Below, piece by piece: positions 22,267 through 24,295 of a stretch of DNA of 24,295 nt. Positions within the stretch are counted from its first letter, which is position 1. Every line of letters begins with the position of its first letter. Position numbers and translations under genes: made by a program. Source of the DNA: JAKQHY01 sp034429475 (lineage in GTDB: Bacteria > Chloroflexota > Anaerolineae > B4-G1 > SLSP01); assembly GCA_034429475.1 (NCBI GenBank), contig DAOUGD010000119.1:1-24295 (forward strand), given 5' to 3'. The notes under the pieces were generated by a model that was not told where the DNA came from, did no database searches, and saw nothing but the letters and a program-made list of their open reading frames with translations.

Positions 22267-22351
22267 ACGGTAAACGGGAGATGGGGGATGGGAGACGGGG
22301 GAAGGCGCAGGTGCTACTCCTAATTCCTAACTCCTAACTCACAACTTATAA
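22251..22351 (+). repeat. Composite repeat block: agacggt x4, GA tract, ctcctaa x5
   Basis: agacggt units (22251-22278) contain the anti-sigma stop (22264-22266). A purine-rich stretch follows, then ctcctaa-type units (22317-22351). agacggt is the reverse complement of the gtctacc family and ctcctaa that of the taggagt family, both found at 9754-9891. The blocks therefore resemble inverted copies of one composite arrangement. Confidence 0.8.
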
Positions 22352-22375
22352 CTTTGGCTTTTCAGGAGGAAGGCA

Positions 22376-23494
22376 ATGGATCACGCAAAGATTTTGAAAC
22401 GGGCATGGCATATCGTATTACAGTATCGGGTGTTGTGGATTTTCGGTTTGATTCTGGCGCTCACCACGGTTTCGCCGGGATCGCAGTCGTCCTATCGGGC
22501 CGGCTCCAGTGATGCGGTTATTACCCCATCGGAATCGCAGACGCCTGAGGAGATGTGGGAGGAATTCAGGCATTTGAAACCGGGGGAGATATGGGAGGAG
22601 ATGCAGCGTGAACTTTCCAAGGAAATTCCAGCAGAGTTTTGGGGATGGTTTATCTTCGGGGTCATCGCGCTGGTGGTGTTGGGATTCGTGTTGACGATTG
22701 TGGGACGCATCGCGCATTACGTGTCGCAGGTGGCGTTGATTCGGATGGTTAATCATTACGAAGAGACCGAGGAAAAGGTGGGCTTCCGGCAGGGTTGGCG
22801 GTTGGGCTGGTCGCGCGCGGCCTGGCGGTTGTTCCTGATCAATTTAGCCACCGGCATCCCGCTGTTTGTGCTCATCATCATCCTGATCGGCCTGGCGCTC
22901 TTGCCCCTGCTGCTGTGGATGGGGGATGCGCCGACCGCCGGTGTTTTGGGCACGGTCGCCACCATCGGCCTGATCTTCCTGGTGATTTTCTTCAGCATCA
23001 TCCTGGGGGCCTTGGTCAAACTGCTCCGGCACTTCTTCTTCCGGGCATGCGCGCTCGAAAATCTTCGGGTGGGCCAATCCATTCGCGCGGGATGGGCGAT
23101 GTTCAAGCAGGATTGGAAAGGCATTGGCTTGATGTGGATCATCACCGCCGGGATCAACATCGGCTGGACGATTGTGATGGTGCCGGTGGGCATTCTGGTC
23201 TTTGTGGTCAGCCTGATATTTGGCGGCGGCGCGGGGCTGATCATGGGGTCGTTGATAAACGCCTTGTTTACGAGTGAGGCGGCGGCGTGGGTTGTCGCTT
23301 TTATTGTAGGTCTCCCGATCTTTTTGGTTGTGCTGCTCGCTCCGATGGGGCTGATCGGCGGCTGGCGCGAGGTGTACCTGTCCAGCGTATGGACGCTGTC
23401 GTACCGCGAGCTGCGCGCGCTGAAAGCGTTGGCGCGGGAGTCGGCGCCGCTGACGGCTTGGGATGAGGAGATGGCAAGCGCGCCAGTCGAATAA
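22376..23494 (+). CDS. Polytopic membrane protein, DUF7544-like
   Basis: The protein is 372 residues, starting at ATG 22376 behind CAGGAGGAAGG. About six hydrophobic segments are visible (roughly residues 18-34, 88-112, 150-180, 190-215, 255-280 and 305-330). A polar, Glu-rich region (about 45-82) lies between the first and second, probably outside the membrane. Amphipathic pieces such as RQGWRLGWSRAAWRLF and GQSIRAGWAMFKQDWKG repeat a pattern seen in DUF7544 and related membrane domains of unknown function. It directly follows the sigma/anti-sigma pair and ends at a clear terminator, so it may belong to the same transcript, perhaps as an envelope target or sensor. I cannot assign a function. 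Confidence 0.75.
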   Translation: MDHAKILKRAWHIVLQYRVLWIFGLILALTTVSPGSQSSYRAGSSDAVITPSESQTPEEMWEEFRHLKPGEIWEEMQRELSKEIPAEFWGWFIFGVIALVVLGFVLTIVGRIAHYVSQVALIRMVNHYEETEEKVGFRQGWRLGWSRAAWRLFLINLATGIPLFVLIIILIGLALLPLLLWMGDAPTAGVLGTVATIGLIFLVIFFSIILGALVKLLRHFFFRACALENLRVGQSIRAGWAMFKQDWKGIGLMWIITAGINIGWTIVMVPVGILVFVVSLIFGGGAGLIMGSLINALFTSEAAAWVVAFIVGLPIFLVVLLAPMGLIGGWREVYLSSVWTLSYRELRALKALARESAPLTAWDEEMASAPVE

Positions 23495-23509
23495 GACGGC
23501 GTGAAGCGT

Positions 23510-23562
23510 AAAACGTGAAACGTGAGGCCCGCATCGGCGCTCCTTACGTTTCACGTTTTTTT
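23510..23562 (+). terminator. Rho-independent terminator built from gtgaaac heptamers
   Basis: AAAACGTGAAACGT (23510-23523) is the exact reverse complement of 23546-23559; four more pairs (one wobble) extend the stem inward to 18 bp. Seven T residues follow (23556-23562). The left arm consists of 7-base units gtgaagc, gtaaaac, gtgaaac, gtgaggc (23501-23528), the same family as at 17921. Confidence 0.85.
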
Positions 23563-23589
23563 AGTCTTACCGTGCAGGACGATTTTGCG

Positions 23590-24105
23590 ATGATTTCTTT
23601 CACTATGCAGACCGATCACTTTACCATACGTCCCATCACGCCGGGCGATTTGGACGCGGTGCTGGCAGTCTACCGGCAATGCGAGGATTTCCTGGCTCTG
23701 GGGCCGGACCCCATCGCTTCTATGGCGATGGTGATGAAGGACATCGAGATTTCACAGGGCGAGGGTGGCATCTACTGCGGGGTCTACACGGCAGAGGGCG
23801 CTTTGATCGGGGTGGTGGACTACATGCCGCGCGGCTTTGAGGGCAACCCACAGCACGCCTATCTTTCCCTGTTGATGCTCGCCGCGCCCTTTCGGGGGCG
23901 GGGAATCGGGCCGGCCGTGGTCGCGGCAGTGGAGGCTGAAATCCACAAAGATGCCCAGATACAGGCCATCTTTTTGGGCGCGCAGGTGAACAATCCGCAG
24001 GCCATACAGTTCTGGCAGCGACAGGGGTATCGCATCGTCGACGGCCCGACGTTGATGCCCGATCAAACGACGGTTTTTGAGCTGCGGAAAGAGAGGGCAG
24101 ACTGA
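23590..24105 (+). CDS. GNAT-family N-acetyltransferase
   Basis: The protein is 171 residues from ATG 23590, with a modest AGGA site ten bases upstream; the frame is open to 23515, but that stretch is the preceding terminator hairpin. ATG 23605 is an alternative start. The GNAT fold is shown by the N-terminal FTIRPITPGDLDAVLAVYR, the acetyl-CoA pyrophosphate loop R102-G-R-G-I-G107 after a beta-bulge strand (AYLSLLMLA), and the C-terminal NNPQAIQFWQRQGYRIV, all in the expected order and spacing. It transfers an acetyl group from acetyl-CoA to an amine; the acceptor is unknown. It stands between two terminators and is therefore probably transcribed alone, though no convincing promoter is visible. 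Confidence 0.88.
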   Translation: MISFTMQTDHFTIRPITPGDLDAVLAVYRQCEDFLALGPDPIASMAMVMKDIEISQGEGGIYCGVYTAEGALIGVVDYMPRGFEGNPQHAYLSLLMLAAPFRGRGIGPAVVAAVEAEIHKDAQIQAIFLGAQVNNPQAIQFWQRQGYRIVDGPTLMPDQTTVFELRKERAD

Positions 24106-24140
24106 GGCGCGAAAGCTGAATTGGCCTCTCCAATATACCA

Positions 24141-24169
24141 AGAGACGCTCCATCAGGAGCGTCTCTTTT
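24141..24169 (+). terminator. Rho-independent terminator after the acetyltransferase gene
   Basis: AGAGACGCTC (24141-24150) pairs perfectly with GAGCGTCTCT (24157-24166) around a six-base loop, followed by T4 (24166-24169). Confidence 0.85.
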
Positions 24170-24241
24170 GTTATGACGAACGTCGGAACACGCCAGGGCT
24201 ATCGCATTTCGAAAAGTACCGCCCGTCAGACTGCCTGTTTT

Positions 24242-24295
24242 GCCGCTAAAGCGGCGTTTTAAGGGGGATTTTTGTGGCGGAGCTGCGCTCCGCCA
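24242..24295 (+). repeat. Two further hairpins at the window edge
   Basis: GCCGC-TAAA-GCGGC (24242-24255) is followed by GTTTT. TGGCGGAGC (24275-24283) is the exact reverse complement of GCTCCGCCA (24287-24295) with a three-base loop. The second is cut by the window end. They may be terminators for a gene on the opposite strand beyond the window, or a dispersed repeat. Confidence 0.55.

Noticed and set aside
24077..24262. Short plus-strand open frame after the acetyltransferase
   Set aside because: It runs through a clear terminator hairpin and has no ribosome site or motif.
1..24295. tRNA or rRNA genes
   Set aside because: No cloverleaf with a GGTTCRA-type T-loop and no rRNA-like stretch was noticed on either strand.

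Overview
The window is one strand of tightly packed, GC-rich bacterial DNA: every convincing gene reads on the + strand. Style (Pro/Thr-rich lipoproteins, an ECF sigma factor paired with a zinc-finger anti-sigma, CoxMSL-type molybdenum hydroxylases, many degenerate heptamer repeats between genes) suggests an environmental bacterium, perhaps of the Chloroflexota. That assignment is an impression, since no rRNA or marker gene is present.

Layout. 1-250 holds a possible IS200/IS605 end remnant and a near-consensus sigma-70 promoter. 293-3265 encodes an FdrA/AllF-like and a DUF1116 (YlbE/AllG-like) protein. 3285-7559 holds a frameshifted small membrane-protein remnant and two exported proteins, one SGNH-like with a C-terminal sorting tail and one large lipoprotein. 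7608-12316 is a catabolic block: cyclase-family metal hydrolase, CaiB-type CoA-transferase, nitrilase-family amidase and UraA-like permease. 12323-12845 is a small nuclease-like GxxExxY gene lying between two near-identical palindromic repeats. 12863-16722 encodes the three subunits (FAD, 2Fe-2S, Mo) of a molybdenum hydroxylase. An alpha/beta hydrolase (16864-17883) and a fused 2Fe-2S/Mo hydroxylase (18121-20976) follow. 21098-23494 is an ECF sigma, anti-sigma and polytopic membrane protein set, and 23590-24105 is a GNAT acetyltransferase followed by terminators.

How the genes may work together. A nucleobase permease, molybdenum hydroxylases, a ring-opening type hydrolase, a FdrA/DUF1116 carbamoyltransferase-like pair, an amidase and a CoA-transferase make a chemically coherent route for oxidative breakdown of an N-heterocycle. 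My preferred hypothesis is uracil to barbiturate to 3-oxo-3-ureidopropanoate to malonamate plus carbamoyl phosphate, then malonate and malonyl-CoA. This is inference; purine or another heterocycle is possible.

The second striking layer is repeat DNA. At least a dozen arrays of 7-bp units (one of 8 bp), in several sequence families, sit at gene junctions. They form hairpins and terminators, supply stop codons and C-terminal residues, and in one case supply the linker joining two protein domains. Two further palindromes lie in frame inside molybdenum hydroxylase subunit genes.
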